Under the pieces are notes generated by a model. It saw only the letters and a program-made list of their open reading frames with translations, had not been told where the DNA came from and did no database searches. From NCBI GenBank assembly GCA_048498315.1, contig JBEHYF010000001.1:1-64000 (forward strand): 64,000 nucleotides of DNA, written 5' to 3'. Positions 1 through 8,698 of this stretch are shown here, piece by piece. The position numbers and the translations under genes were made by a program. The stretch comes from Actinoallomurus sp048498315. Its GTDB lineage: Bacteria; Actinomycetota; Actinomycetes; Streptosporangiales; Streptosporangiaceae. Position 1 is the stretch's first letter. Each line of letters opens with the position of its first letter.

Positions 1-84
1 GTCGTTGACAAACAGCTTTCCGATTCCGAACTGGACGATTTTCTGGACGACGCTCGCAAGCTGGCCGATGAGTGGCTGGCGTGA
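1..84 (+). CDS. C-terminal end of an unidentified protein (partial)
   Basis: The window opens inside a reading frame that ends in TGA at 82-84 and gives 27 residues: acidic and helical (DSELDDFLDDARKLADEWLA) with no recognisable domain. A strong terminator follows 33 bases later, which supports a real gene end. The start and function lie outside the window, so no product can be named. Confidence 0.6.
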   Translation, partial: VVDKQLSDSELDDFLDDARKLADEWLA

Positions 85-117
85 AGGAGGGCGAGTCCCG
101 CTCGGTCTTGGTCGATG

Positions 118-152
118 GAGAACCCCCGCCGGGTGCGGGGGTTCTCTTTTTG
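118..152 (+). terminator. Intrinsic terminator of the truncated first gene
   Basis: A 12-base perfect stem (GAGAACCCCCGC at 118-129 with GCGGGGGTTCTC at 135-146) around a five-base loop is followed directly by TTTTT. This is a textbook rho-independent terminator for the plus-strand gene. On the minus strand it sits just past the stop of the small DUF397 gene at 154 and could also serve it. Confidence 0.85.
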
Positions 153-153
153 C

Positions 154-255
154 TCAGCTATTGACGACAGCGACTTCGACGCAGGCGCCCTGCTGCTGCG
201 AGCGCAACGCCTTGCGCCAGTCGATCTCGCGGGTCAGGTCTCGAGTTGAGTCCAT
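154..255 (-). CDS. Very short DUF397-type protein (copy 2, 33 aa)
   Basis: A 33-residue protein with the DUF397 core: a W-R-K-A-x-R-S segment (DWRKALRSQQQGACVEVAV) and the Cys-Val-Glu-Val-Ala strand. It stops right after that strand with VVNS, whereas most DUF397 proteins run on for about 25 residues with a V-R-D-S-K-D segment and a terminal tryptophan region. An in-frame TAG lies five codons upstream, so the ATG at 255 is the only sensible start; its ribosome site is weak. It is the last gene after a second short DUF397 gene and a WhiJ-like regulator on the same strand. DUF397 proteins of actinomycetes typically pair with such regulators. Whether this short form is functional is not known. 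Confidence 0.6.
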   Translation of the reverse strand: MDSTRDLTREIDWRKALRSQQQGACVEVAVVNS

Positions 256-343
256 GAGTGCACGTTTCTAGTGATGGACGGTGAGGTTCCGGCCTGGAGA
301 GACTGCATTCCCGCCGCGACCTGGAGTTCTCGGTTCTTGCTGT

Positions 344-439
344 TCAACTGTTGATGACTGCCACTTCGACGCACTCGCCGGAGTCCGTGGACCGCTCGGC
401 CTTGCGCCACTCGACACGCGAAAGATCGATCTGGGACAT
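344..439 (-). CDS. Very short DUF397-type protein (copy 1, 31 aa)
   Basis: A 31-residue protein matching the N-terminal half of DUF397: DLSRVEWRKAERSTDSGEC followed by VEVAVINS and a stop. A purine-rich GAGAGG precedes the ATG, and the gene begins 25 bases after the stop of the WhiJ-like regulator, so the two are probably co-transcribed. It is a close paralogue of the gene at 154-255, with the same truncation point. In Streptomyces, WhiJ-type regulators are thought to be modulated by a neighbouring DUF397 partner; that role is inferred here from neighbourhood only. Confidence 0.65.
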   Translation of the reverse strand: MSQIDLSRVEWRKAERSTDSGECVEVAVINS

Positions 440-463
440 GACGTGCGCCTCTCGCAGGATGGG

Positions 464-1375
464 TCAGGTGCTCGCCAATTCTTCGGCGATGAACGTCATC
501 GTAGCCGCGGGTGACAACGCCGCTCCGACCAGATGACGGAACGCCCCGTGGAAGCGCTCGACCTCGGCTGCTTCCTCGATGTACAGCTCGCCGGCGAAGT
601 TGTCGACGTAGACGGCATCCCGATCGGCCTCGTCAGGGAACTGCAGGATCGTGAACGGTCCGCGTCCGACGCCTGGATGAGCGCCGATGGAGAACGGGAT
701 CAGCTGCAGTGTCACCGAGGGCATGCGTGCCGCCTCTGCGAGGCGCTTGAGCTGCCCGCGCATGACCTCCGGGCCGCCGACCGGTCGTCGGATCGCGGCC
801 TCGTCGATGACCGCCCACAGGCTGAGCGGGCAGGGGCCCGTGAGGATCTGCTGGCGTTGCATGCGTACGGCGACACGATCGCTGGTCACCTGTTCGGAGA
901 CCTCATCGTGCGGATTCTCCACCAGTGCGCGGGCGTAATCCTTGGTCTGCAGCAGGCCCGGGATGACGAGCGGCTGGTAGGTCAGCAGAGTCGACGCCTC
1001 GGCTTCCAGACCGATGTAGGTCGTGTAGGTCTCCGACAGCATTCGGCTGTAGGGCTGCCACCAGCCACGCTGACGTCCCTCGCGGGCCAGGGTGAGCAGC
1101 TCCTCGCGCTGCCGGGCGTCGGTGACGCCGTAGACATCCAGCAGGGCCCGCACGTCGCCTATGTTCGGCCGCACCCACTGTGCGTTCTCGATGAATCGCA
1201 GCTTGGCCGTGGAGAACTCCAGCCGCTTGGCGACATGCTCCAGGGTCATGCCGGCGCTGGCGCGGAGCTGTCGGAGTTCGGCGGACAGGCGGCGCCTGCG
1301 CAGGGATGGACTGCGGCGTTCTGGCATGGGAGCGATCGTAGCCACGGCAGACGCTCGTCTCTTGAAAACGGTCAT
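464..1375 (-). CDS. WhiJ-like helix-turn-helix regulator (XRE fold plus DUF5753)
   Basis: An N-terminal XRE-type helix-turn-helix (about residues 28-85, LRQLRASAGMTLEHVAKRLE) is followed by a DUF5753 domain (about 105-290), recognisable by GWWQPYSRML, the YIGLEAEA strand and the LLTYQPLVIPGLLQT segment. This architecture is that of Streptomyces WhiJ and its many paralogues, which control developmental genes. The start at 1375 lies about four bases past a predicted transcription start; an alternative ATG at 1327 would remove 16 residues. Neither has a clear ribosome site. Two short DUF397 genes follow on the same strand and an AbaA-like ATPase diverges, reproducing the usual WhiJ/DUF397/AbaA trio. 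Confidence 0.85.
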   Translation of the reverse strand: MTVFKRRASAVATIAPMPERRSPSLRRRRLSAELRQLRASAGMTLEHVAKRLEFSTAKLRFIENAQWVRPNIGDVRALLDVYGVTDARQREELLTLAREGRQRGWWQPYSRMLSETYTTYIGLEAEASTLLTYQPLVIPGLLQTKDYARALVENPHDEVSEQVTSDRVAVRMQRQQILTGPCPLSLWAVIDEAAIRRPVGGPEVMRGQLKRLAEAARMPSVTLQLIPFSIGAHPGVGRGPFTILQFPDEADRDAVYVDNFAGELYIEEAAEVERFHGAFRHLVGAALSPAATMTFIAEELAST

Positions 1376-1385
1376 TTGTCATCGA

Positions 1386-1415
1386 ATAGTAGCCGTACAA
1401 AGATTGCTCTTGAAA
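1386..1415 (-). promoter_or_regulatory. Candidate promoter of the WhiJ-like operon
   Basis: Read on the minus strand, TTTCAA (1410-1415) and TACTAT (1386-1391) are separated by 18 bases, a plausible -35/-10 pair for the housekeeping sigma factor. The predicted start falls near 1379, almost at the ATG at 1375, implying a leaderless or nearly leaderless message. Confidence 0.4.
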
Positions 1416-1502
1416 GTTGGCTGTCTCGGATGCATCCTGAGGTCACCCAACACGTCCGCTAGGGGCATGTGCCCTGGCATGACTACGGAGAGTTGACCTC
1501 CC

Positions 1503-1994
1503 GTGACACAAGATCCTGCGGTCATCGCCGACCGCTCCCCATGTCCCCCCGAACCGGCGCTCGCGTTCCTCCCGCTCCATGCCCGGCCCGACGCCGTACG
1601 TCTGGCCCGGCGCTTCGCCGCCGACGCCGTGGCCGGCCACCCGTACGACCCGTACGAGATCGCGCTGCTGGCGTCCGAGCTGACGACGAACGCCGTGCGC
1701 GCCGCCGAGGCCCTGCGCCCCTCGGACGACATCCGCCCGATCGGAGTCGCGTTGACCGTCACCGCCCGGTACGCGCACCTGGCCGTCAGCGATCCCGGCA
1801 CCGTGCCGCTGCCCGTGCAGCGGCACGGCGGCTTACTCGCCGAGCGCGGGCGCGGACTGGTCATCGTCGATCGGCACGCCGCCGCCCGGTGGGTCACGTA
1901 CGGCGAGCACGGCAAGACCGTGCACGCCCTCGTCGCCGCGCCCGGCGTCATCCTGACGGCCGCCGAGCTGGCCGAGATCCGGGGGACGTCATGA
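1503..1994 (+). CDS. AbaA/RsbW-like ATP-binding protein (HATPase_c)
   Basis: A 163-residue single-domain GHKL ATPase. The N box is visible as SELTTNAV (Glu59, Asn63), a degenerate G1 box as VSDPGT, and the G2 glycines as ERGRGLVIVD. The family includes RsbW-type anti-sigma kinases and the AbaA-type proteins found beside WhiJ and DUF397 genes. The GTG start has GGAGAG about ten bases upstream. The gene diverges from the WhiJ-like regulator, and its stop overlaps the ATG of the next gene (ATGA), so the two are translationally coupled. Partner sigma or anti-sigma factors cannot be named from the window. Confidence 0.8.
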   Translation: MTQDPAVIADRSPCPPEPALAFLPLHARPDAVRLARRFAADAVAGHPYDPYEIALLASELTTNAVRAAEALRPSDDIRPIGVALTVTARYAHLAVSDPGTVPLPVQRHGGLLAERGRGLVIVDRHAAARWVTYGEHGKTVHALVAAPGVILTAAELAEIRGTS

Positions 1995-2275
1995 TCAGAC
2001 GGTTCCTCGCCTCCCTCGGAATCCTGATCACCAAGCCCGGCCGGCCCGCCTGGCCGCCTCCGGCGCGCCGGCCGGATCCGCCCGACCCCTCTCCGGCCCA
2101 GCTCGCCGAAATCCAGGGCCTGTGCCCCCGCTGGCTGGTGATGTGGTGTTGGTACCGCCGCGAATACGCCGCGATCGCCACATTCGGCCCCAAGCCGACG
2201 ATCATCTACGACCGCGATCCGCGGCGGTTGGTGTTCCGCTGCCGCGTGGCCGAACTGGCGGCGCCGGTCCGGTGA
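1991..2275 (+). CDS. Small conserved actinobacterial protein of unknown function (94 aa)
   Basis: The ATG overlaps the stop of the ATPase gene by four bases, giving a 94-residue product. A hydrophobic N terminus (FLASLGILI) leads into a proline-rich linker and then a Trp-rich segment (CPRWLVMWCWYRREYAA) and a possible beta region ending in FRCRVAEL. Similar short proteins with a W-C-W-Y patch are often found beside AbaA-like ATPases, in my recollection. No enzymatic motif is visible. Coupling suggests the protein acts with the ATPase, which is inference. Confidence 0.65.
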   Translation: MIRRFLASLGILITKPGRPAWPPPARRPDPPDPSPAQLAEIQGLCPRWLVMWCWYRREYAAIATFGPKPTIIYDRDPRRLVFRCRVAELAAPVR

Positions 2276-2503
2276 GCCCCGAACGTGACCGAGGTGCGGC
2301 CTCGGCGTACGCGCATCGGCTGGAGACATTCCGGCGCGTACTCGCCCTGGTGCCGGTCGTCGGCGGAGGGAAAGGGGAGGGGTGACCGCGTAGCCCGGCT
2401 CGGATACCTCGCTCGGTGCCGGTCGGCCGCTGCGGCGAGTCGTGTGCCGGTCAACGCGGCGTCCCGGCGAACCTCCCGGAGCCGGACGACGTAGATTCGG
2501 AGC

Positions 2504-3064
2504 ATGCCGCGTGGCGTCTACCTCCATGAATCCGGCGTCGAGGAGCGGTTCGCGTGCGGGCCGGAGGGCGGGGGATGGCGGTACTCCGCCGAGCGGTCCG
2601 ACGGCGGGACGATCGAGCTGGTCGCCGACGGGCGGTGGCGGCCCGCGCGGCTCCAGGTCACCGGCGGCGGGAACGTCCTGCGCGGCGGTGCCGCCGGGCC
2701 CGAGCTGCTGTGGGTGACCGGCGGGCGGGAGCACTCCGCCCGGGCGGCCGGGTTCGCCGGTGCCTCGCCCGGCCTGCTCGTCGCGTTCGCCCGGTCGCTG
2801 CGGGCGGCCGAACGCGAGCGACGGGACGTGCGGGTGGTGGAGCTGACGGTGCCGTCCATGGCGGCGCGCACGGTGCCGCAGCGGTGGACGCTGCCGGAGA
2901 CCGTGCGGTATGACGCCGGCGACGCCGAGCTCCCGGTCGAGCGGTACGAGATCACCGATCTGGAGACCGGCGCGGTCGCCCAGGTCCACCTGGCCGGCGA
3001 CGTGGTCGTGGCCGCGCCCGGCATCGAACTGGCCGACCTTGAGGATCCACCGAATTTTTCCTGA
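2504..3064 (+). CDS. Protein of unknown function (186 aa)
   Basis: An intact 186-residue frame from an ATG. The sequence looks soluble and beta-rich, with alternating glycine turns in the first 80 residues and a central helix (ARSLRAAERERRD). No signal peptide, membrane segment or known motif is visible. It stands alone between the ATPase pair and a secreted protein on the same strand, separated by 228 bases from the former. GC-rich codon bias at third positions supports coding. I do not recognise the family. Confidence 0.6.
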   Translation: MPRGVYLHESGVEERFACGPEGGGWRYSAERSDGGTIELVADGRWRPARLQVTGGGNVLRGGAAGPELLWVTGGREHSARAAGFAGASPGLLVAFARSLRAAERERRDVRVVELTVPSMAARTVPQRWTLPETVRYDAGDAELPVERYEITDLETGAVAQVHLAGDVVVAAPGIELADLEDPPNFS

Positions 3065-3108
3065 GCGGTCGTGGCAACCTCGGGGGCCGGTGTGCTGTCT
3101 TAATGGTC

Positions 3109-3513
3109 ATGAAGCACGCGCTTGCCTGCGCCGCGGTCGCGGGAGTCATCGGCGGAGGGCTGGTCGTGGCGTCCGCGGGCACCGCGATGGCAAAGTCCGA
3201 CCTGACCCTGAACGCCGCGCAGAAGGTGATCCGTGCAGGGCAGGGCCTCCGGCTGGAGGGATCGGCCGGGGACGACGCGGGAATCCGCAAGGCCGTCTTC
3301 TGCCTCCAGATGCGCACGCGCGGCGAGCGGTGGCGGCGTAGCGGGCACTGCGTCCGGCCGTTCCGCGTCGGCCTCTGGGAGGCCGACTTCCGGTTCGCCG
3401 CCGGCGACCTGTCCCGCGGGCGGTACCTCTTCCGCGCCGTCGGCATCGACCCGCGGCACCACCACCACGCGATCTACGGCCCGTCTGCGCCGGTCGGCGT
3501 GACCGTTCGCTAG
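3109..3513 (+). CDS. Small secreted protein of unknown function
   Basis: About 134 residues with a clear Sec signal peptide: Lys near the N terminus, a hydrophobic core (AGVIGGGLVVASAG) and an AMA cleavage site followed by KSDLTLN. The mature part (~105 residues) holds two cysteines flanking a basic, tryptophan-containing loop and a His run (RHHHHAIYG), and ends in a beta-rich stretch resembling an Ig-like extracellular fold. The ATG at 3109 gives the best signal peptide; an ATG six bases upstream adds only Met-Val. The gene ends six bases before the dispersed palindromic element at 3519. Function unknown. Confidence 0.65.
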   Translation: MKHALACAAVAGVIGGGLVVASAGTAMAKSDLTLNAAQKVIRAGQGLRLEGSAGDDAGIRKAVFCLQMRTRGERWRRSGHCVRPFRVGLWEADFRFAAGDLSRGRYLFRAVGIDPRHHHHAIYGPSAPVGVTVR

Positions 3514-3518
3514 TGGGC

Positions 3519-3701
3519 TGTCCACGAACGTTCGCCGGGCCGGCGGCGACGGCCGTGGCCACCGCAGCGGCCACGCGCGGCGGCCGGTGCCTCGTGCGTG
3601 GACCTTCCCTCGGCAGGAAAATTTTCCTGCTGAGGGAACGAGCTCGGTCAGCACCCCGCCGGGCCCGGCTGCGGATCGGACCCGGTCGACCCATGTGGTC
3701 A
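3519..3701. repeat. Dispersed palindromic element, copy A
   Basis: This 183-base stretch is strongly similar, in reverse complement, to 57560-57743. Its centre (3605-3638) is a 34-base palindrome with one mismatched pair, with half-site TTCCCTCGGCAGGAAAA. The AT-rich core AGGAAAATTTTCCT stands out in GC-rich surroundings. The ends are imperfect inverted repeats: TGTCCACGAA on the left, TGACCACATG on the right strand. It occupies the gap between a plus-strand and a minus-strand gene that converge. No credible gene is encoded. It may be a MITE-like mobile element, a bidirectional terminator or a protein-binding site. Confidence 0.8.
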
Positions 3702-3764
3702 GCGTGAGGCGCGCGCACGGTGACCGGGCACGACCGCCGGGCACCGGGTATGGCCCGGAGGAGG

Positions 3765-4715
3765 TCAGCGGCTCGCCGGCGGCAGGAAGCGGGGCGGGTT
3801 CGTGTTCGGTGCGCCGCCCAGCCACTCCGGCGGCGGCCCGGGAGGCGGCCCGTACGGCGCCGGCGGGGGCGGCGGCCCGCCCGGCGCGACCATGGCGGGC
3901 GCCGGTCGCGGAGCGAGCCCGGGCGGCAGCCCGCGCCGGGCCAGGGCGGCCCGCCGCGCCGCGCGCTCGGCCAGCCGGCGCTCCTCGCGGTGCCGTCGCT
4001 CGGCCAGCACCGCCGACAGGATGATCTCCGGGCGCAGGCCCGGAGGCGGCGGCGGGCTGACGTAGGTGAGCACCTCATCCGTGAGCCGGCGGCCCATCTC
4101 GTCGCGCACCCGCGGAGCCAGTTCCCAGAACCGCGTCAGGTACTGCCGCGCGGCCATCGCGAGGCCGTCCGGCAGCATCGACAGCTCCAGCGACGCCGCC
4201 CACGGCGCGAGCTGCGGCGGCATGATCGCGACCGGGCCGAGGATGACGTTGACCGGCACCCGCTCCTGGATCACGATCGTGCCCGCGAAGATGTCGCCCA
4301 GCCGCTTGCCGCGCGGGTTCAGCAGCGAGGCGATGAGCGCGGGCGAGCCGAACAGCGTCCAGAACTCCAGGAACCCGGCCAGCGCCCGCACCAGCGCCTG
4401 CCGGAACCGCTCCGGGCCGCCGTCGTCGGCCACCACCCGCAGGCCGACCGCGAGCTTGCCGAGTGTACGGCCACGGGTCAGCGTCTCGGTGACCGCCGGG
4501 TACCCGACGAGCACCCCCACGACCACGACGATCACCAGCCCGGCCGTGACCGCGGAGTCGGCCACCCGCGCCGACAGGCCGATGAAGATCGCGCAGACGT
4601 AGATCACCATCACCTGGAGCATCGCGTCGATGAACAGCGCCAGGGCACGGCTGGCGAGCCGCGCGACCCGGATGTCGAGCGCGACGGCCTCGCCGGTGAC
4701 CAGTTCGATGGGCAC
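3765..4715 (-). CDS. RDD-family membrane protein with proline-rich tail
   Basis: About 316 residues. The N-terminal half is an RDD domain: ALDIRVARLASRALALFID with the Arg-Asp pair, two or three membrane segments (MLQVMVIYVCAIFIGLSA; VTAGLVIVVVVGVLVGYP) and the RGRTLGKLAVGLRVV motif followed by GKRLGDIFAGT. The C-terminal 150 residues are cytoplasmic, charged, then proline-rich (APYGPPPGPPPEW). I place the start at the GTG at 4715 because GAGGAG lies four to five bases upstream; a GTG at 4727 is the alternative. It diverges from the SpoIIM-like gene, a common actinobacterial pairing linked to the neighbouring MoxR module. Substrate unknown. Confidence 0.85.
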   Translation of the reverse strand: MPIELVTGEAVALDIRVARLASRALALFIDAMLQVMVIYVCAIFIGLSARVADSAVTAGLVIVVVVGVLVGYPAVTETLTRGRTLGKLAVGLRVVADDGGPERFRQALVRALAGFLEFWTLFGSPALIASLLNPRGKRLGDIFAGTIVIQERVPVNVILGPVAIMPPQLAPWAASLELSMLPDGLAMAARQYLTRFWELAPRVRDEMGRRLTDEVLTYVSPPPPPGLRPEIILSAVLAERRHREERRLAERAARRAALARRGLPPGLAPRPAPAMVAPGGPPPPPAPYGPPPGPPPEWLGGAPNTNPPRFLPPASR

Positions 4716-4762
4716 GCTGCTCCTCACGTCGGGATGGTCGCTTGAGAGTAGTCTGCCCTCCT

Positions 4763-5761
4763 GTGGACGTCGACGCCTTCGTGGCGGCGCACAACGCCGA
4801 GTGGCGGCGCCTGGAGCAGCTCGTCAACCGCGGCACCCGCAGGCTGAGCGGCGCGGAGATCGACGAACTCGTCGAGCTGTACCAGCGGGCCGCCACGCAC
4901 CTGTCGGTCGTGCGCTCCAGCTCGCCCGAGCCGGTGCTGGTCGGCCGGCTGTCCGGGCTGGTGGCCCGGGGCCGGGCGGCGGTGACCGGGGCGCCCTCGC
5001 CGATGTGGCGCGACGCCGGGCGCTTCCTCACCACCGCCTTCCCGGCGACCGCCTACCGGATGCGCTGGTGGTGGCTGGGCGCGGCCGTGCTGTCGAACCT
5101 GGTCTCGCTGGCACTGGCGATCTGGGTCGTACGCGACCCGCGGGTGCAGACCTCGCTGCTGTCGCAACAGCAGATCCAGCAGCTCGTGAACCACGATTTC
5201 GCCAACTATTACACCGAGCACGCGGCCGGCGCGTTCGCGTTCCACGTGTGGGTGAACAACGTCTGGGTGGCGGCGCAGGCGTTGATCTTCGGCATCCTGC
5301 TGGGCATTCCGACGATCTTCGCGTTGTGGGCCAACCAGCTCAACCTCGGCGTCTCCGCCGGGCTGATGTTCGCCCATGGCAAGGGCGCGATCTTCTTCGG
5401 GCTGATCCTGCCGCACGGCCTGCTGGAGCTCACCGCCGTCTACCTGGCGTCCGCGGCGGGCCTGCGGCTGGGCTGGACGATCGTCGACCCGGGGCCGCGC
5501 CGCCGCGGCCAGGCACTCGCCGAGGAGGGGCGGGCGGCGATGAGCATCGCGCTCGGGCTGGTCGGCGTGCTCGCCGTCTCCGGTGCGATCGAGGGCTTCG
5601 TGACCGGGCACGTGCACGTCACCTGGCTGCGCATCGCGATCGGTGTCGTCGCCGAGACCGCGTTCCTGTCCTACGTCATCGTCTTCGGCCGCCGCGCCGT
5701 CCGCGAGGGCGCGACCGGCGACGCCGAGTTGGTGCCCGACACCGTCCCGGTGGCCGCTTAG
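4763..5761 (+). CDS. SpoIIM-like (DUF95) integral membrane protein
   Basis: About 332 residues beginning with a soluble helical region (DVDAFVAAHNAEWRRLEQL, then a basic RGTRRLSGAEIDELVELY segment) and followed by several membrane helices, as in stage II sporulation protein M homologues. Hydrophobic spans include WWLGAAVLSNLVSLALAIWV, WVAAQALIFGILLGIPTIFA, the GLILPHGLLELTAVYLAS motif typical of the family, and SIALGLVGVLAVSGAIEGF. In actinomycetes such proteins sit beside RDD and MoxR/DUF58 genes and their role outside endospore formers is unknown. The GTG at 4763 starts the usual VDVDAF sequence. Its stop codon overlaps the ancestral stop of the converging Uma2 gene. Confidence 0.85.
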   Translation: MDVDAFVAAHNAEWRRLEQLVNRGTRRLSGAEIDELVELYQRAATHLSVVRSSSPEPVLVGRLSGLVARGRAAVTGAPSPMWRDAGRFLTTAFPATAYRMRWWWLGAAVLSNLVSLALAIWVVRDPRVQTSLLSQQQIQQLVNHDFANYYTEHAAGAFAFHVWVNNVWVAAQALIFGILLGIPTIFALWANQLNLGVSAGLMFAHGKGAIFFGLILPHGLLELTAVYLASAAGLRLGWTIVDPGPRRRGQALAEEGRAAMSIALGLVGVLAVSGAIEGFVTGHVHVTWLRIAIGVVAETAFLSYVIVFGRRAVREGATGDAELVPDTVPVAA

Positions 5762-6341
5762 ATCAGGCTGTTCAATTCGACGGTGAGCGGGAACGGCTGC
5801 TCGACCTTGAGCCAGCCGGAATAAGCCTCAGATCAGATGAGGCATGCGTTCGGGTGGTCGGATTGAGGATATGCGTGTAAGTGACAAGCCCGGCGTCCCG
5901 CTGCCCGATCCGCCAATAATGGGGTATTCCCGCCATTGCATATTCGGCCGGTTTGTCCAGGCGGTCGGCGTTCATGCTTCCCCTGCTCATGATTTCGACC
6001 GCGAGTAGTACCTGGTGTGCGCGAACCGGAAGCTCGTCCGGGTCTCCGTCGAAAACCAGGATGTCGGGCCTGCGGTTGTGCAGGGGAACGTCGGCGGGCC
6101 GCAGGTCGACGCCGGTGGTCACCTGCCAGGGAGCCGGTGCGGCCTCCTCCAGCGCATTGGCGAGCCGCCTCGCGATGCGGTTATGCCGTGGTGTCGCGGA
6201 GGGGGACACGATGATGCTCCCGTCGACGATTTCGATGCGCCGGCAGATCTCTTCCGGCATGCGATCGTATTCCTCGGCGGTGATGCCTTCCTCCGGAAGA
6301 CTCAACATCCATTCCGGCAATGCGGCCACGGCAGCCTCCAC
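5758..6341 (-). pseudogene. Uma2-family nuclease gene, frameshifted near its 3' end
   Basis: The first ~175 residues are a recognisable Uma2 (DUF820, PD-(D/E)XK-like) protein: GITAEEYDRMP, RRPDILVFDGD, and LLAVEIMSRGSMNADRLDKP with the acidic and lysine positions, then GIPHYWRI. The current frame then runs into a basic tail (SRSSSRSRSPSN) and stops at 5772. In the other frame the family's normal C terminus is intact (EAYSGWLKVEQPFPLTVEL, then NSLI and TAA at 5758-5760). A one-base loss near 5831-5838, inside the hairpin GCCTCA-N7-TGAGGC, explains it. The start may be the GTG at 6329, which has GGAGG in front. Sequencing error is possible. Confidence 0.8.
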
Positions 6342-6423
6342 GAACAGGTGTCGCTCTCACCCGCTGCTCCAAGCATCCTATGAGGTGGCGTGCCGCACGG
6401 GTGGCCTGTCAGACCACGTCGCG

Positions 6424-7716
6424 TCAGAGGCGACCGGCGGCCTTCAGGGACAGGTAGGCGTCGGCGAGGGCCGGGGCGAGCTCGTCCGGCGGTGCGTCGA
6501 CCACCTCGACGCCGTAGCGGCGCAACTCGGCGGTGACGCGGCGGCGGTCGGCGCGGGCGCGTTCGGCGGCCGCGGCGTCGTAGACGGCGGAGGCGTTGCC
6601 GCGGGACGCCGCCATCTCGGCCACCCGCGGGTCGCTGACCGCCGCGAGCAGCACGAGGTGCCTGGCGGTGAGCTGCGGCAGCAGCGGCAGCAGGCCCTCC
6701 TCGATCGCCGTGGCGTTCAGGTCGGTCAGCAGCACGACCAGGCAGCGCTGACGCACGCGGGACAGCAGGGCGGAGACCATCCCGGCCGCGTCGGCCTCGA
6801 CCAGCTCGGGCTCCAGCGGCGCCATCGCCCGCACCATCGCGGTCAGCACCTCGGTACGGGCGGCGCCCTCGACGCGGGCGCGTACCCGCCGGTCGTAGGC
6901 GAGCAGGTCGACGCGGTCGCCCGCGCGGGCGGCGAGCGCGCCGAGCAGCAGCGCGGCGTCCATCGAACAGTCGAGGCGCGGGATGTCGCCGACGCGCCCG
7001 GCGGCCGTGCGGCCGGTGTCGAGGACCAGGTAGATGCGCCGGTCGCGCTCGGGCCGCCAGGTGCGCACGACGACGTCCCGGCGGCGCGCGGTGGCCCGCC
7101 AGTCGATGGAGCGCACGTCGTCGCCGTCGACGTACTCGCGCAGCGAGTCGAATTCGGTGCCCTGGCCGCGGATCAGCGCGACGTGCCGGCCGGTCAGCTC
7201 GCGCAGGCGGGCCAGCTTGGCCGGCAGGTGGCGGCGGGACGGGAACGCCGGCAGCACCCGCACCGTCCACGGCGCCGGACGAGAAAGCTGCCGGGCGGCC
7301 AGCCCGAGCGGCCCGTACGAGCGCACCGCGACGGTGACGGACCGCCGGTCGCCGCGGCGGGTCGGCAGCAGGTGCGTGTCGACGCGGCGGCGCTCGCCGG
7401 GCGGCACGGTCAGCGTCACCGAGCGCGGGGAGGCCCCGGCGCTGGGCGGCCAGGCGTCGCGCAGCCGGGCGCGCAGTCGCCGCCGGCCGGGGTTCTCCAC
7501 GGTCAGCGTGACGGTGGCGGGTTCGCCGAGGCGCACGTTGGTGTCGCCGGAGCGGTGCAGCCGCAGGGCCCGGACGCTCGCCGCGAGCGCGACGTCGGCG
7601 GCGACGAGTGCGACGATCACGCCGTCGACGGCGAGCAGGGTCCACCAGCGCGGCACGAGCACGAGCACCACCGCGCCGAGCAGGGCCAGCAGCCCGGCGC
7701 GCCCGGTCAGCGCCAT
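6424..7716 (-). CDS. DUF58 (VWA-like) membrane-anchored protein
   Basis: 430 residues. Two membrane helices at the N terminus (about 5-50) are followed by a beta-rich region and the DUF58 signature around 185-240: RGQGTEFDSLREYVDGDDVR, SIDWRATARRRD and a metal-site-like LVLDTGR. DUF58 proteins are encoded with MoxR ATPases and are thought to act as their membrane-bound VWA-like partners. The gene starts four bases after the MoxR stop, so the two are almost certainly in one operon that begins with the multi-span membrane protein at 11773. No frameshift or missing core motif is seen. The exact client is unknown. Confidence 0.9.
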   Translation of the reverse strand: MALTGRAGLLALLGAVVLVLVPRWWTLLAVDGVIVALVAADVALAASVRALRLHRSGDTNVRLGEPATVTLTVENPGRRRLRARLRDAWPPSAGASPRSVTLTVPPGERRRVDTHLLPTRRGDRRSVTVAVRSYGPLGLAARQLSRPAPWTVRVLPAFPSRRHLPAKLARLRELTGRHVALIRGQGTEFDSLREYVDGDDVRSIDWRATARRRDVVVRTWRPERDRRIYLVLDTGRTAAGRVGDIPRLDCSMDAALLLGALAARAGDRVDLLAYDRRVRARVEGAARTEVLTAMVRAMAPLEPELVEADAAGMVSALLSRVRQRCLVVLLTDLNATAIEEGLLPLLPQLTARHLVLLAAVSDPRVAEMAASRGNASAVYDAAAAERARADRRRVTAELRRYGVEVVDAPPDELAPALADAYLSLKAAGRL

Positions 7717-7720
7717 GCGA

Positions 7721-8694
<974 letters not shown>

Positions 8695-8698
<4 letters not shown>

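Noticed and set aside
2285..2494. 69-codon frame between the ATPase pair and the next gene
   Set aside because: Arg-rich product typical of chance frames; no ribosome site, no motif.
3519..3701. A coding gene inside the palindromic element
   Set aside because: Short frames (with TTWVDRVRS) exist in both copies, but they differ in frame continuity, lack starts and have no ribosome site.
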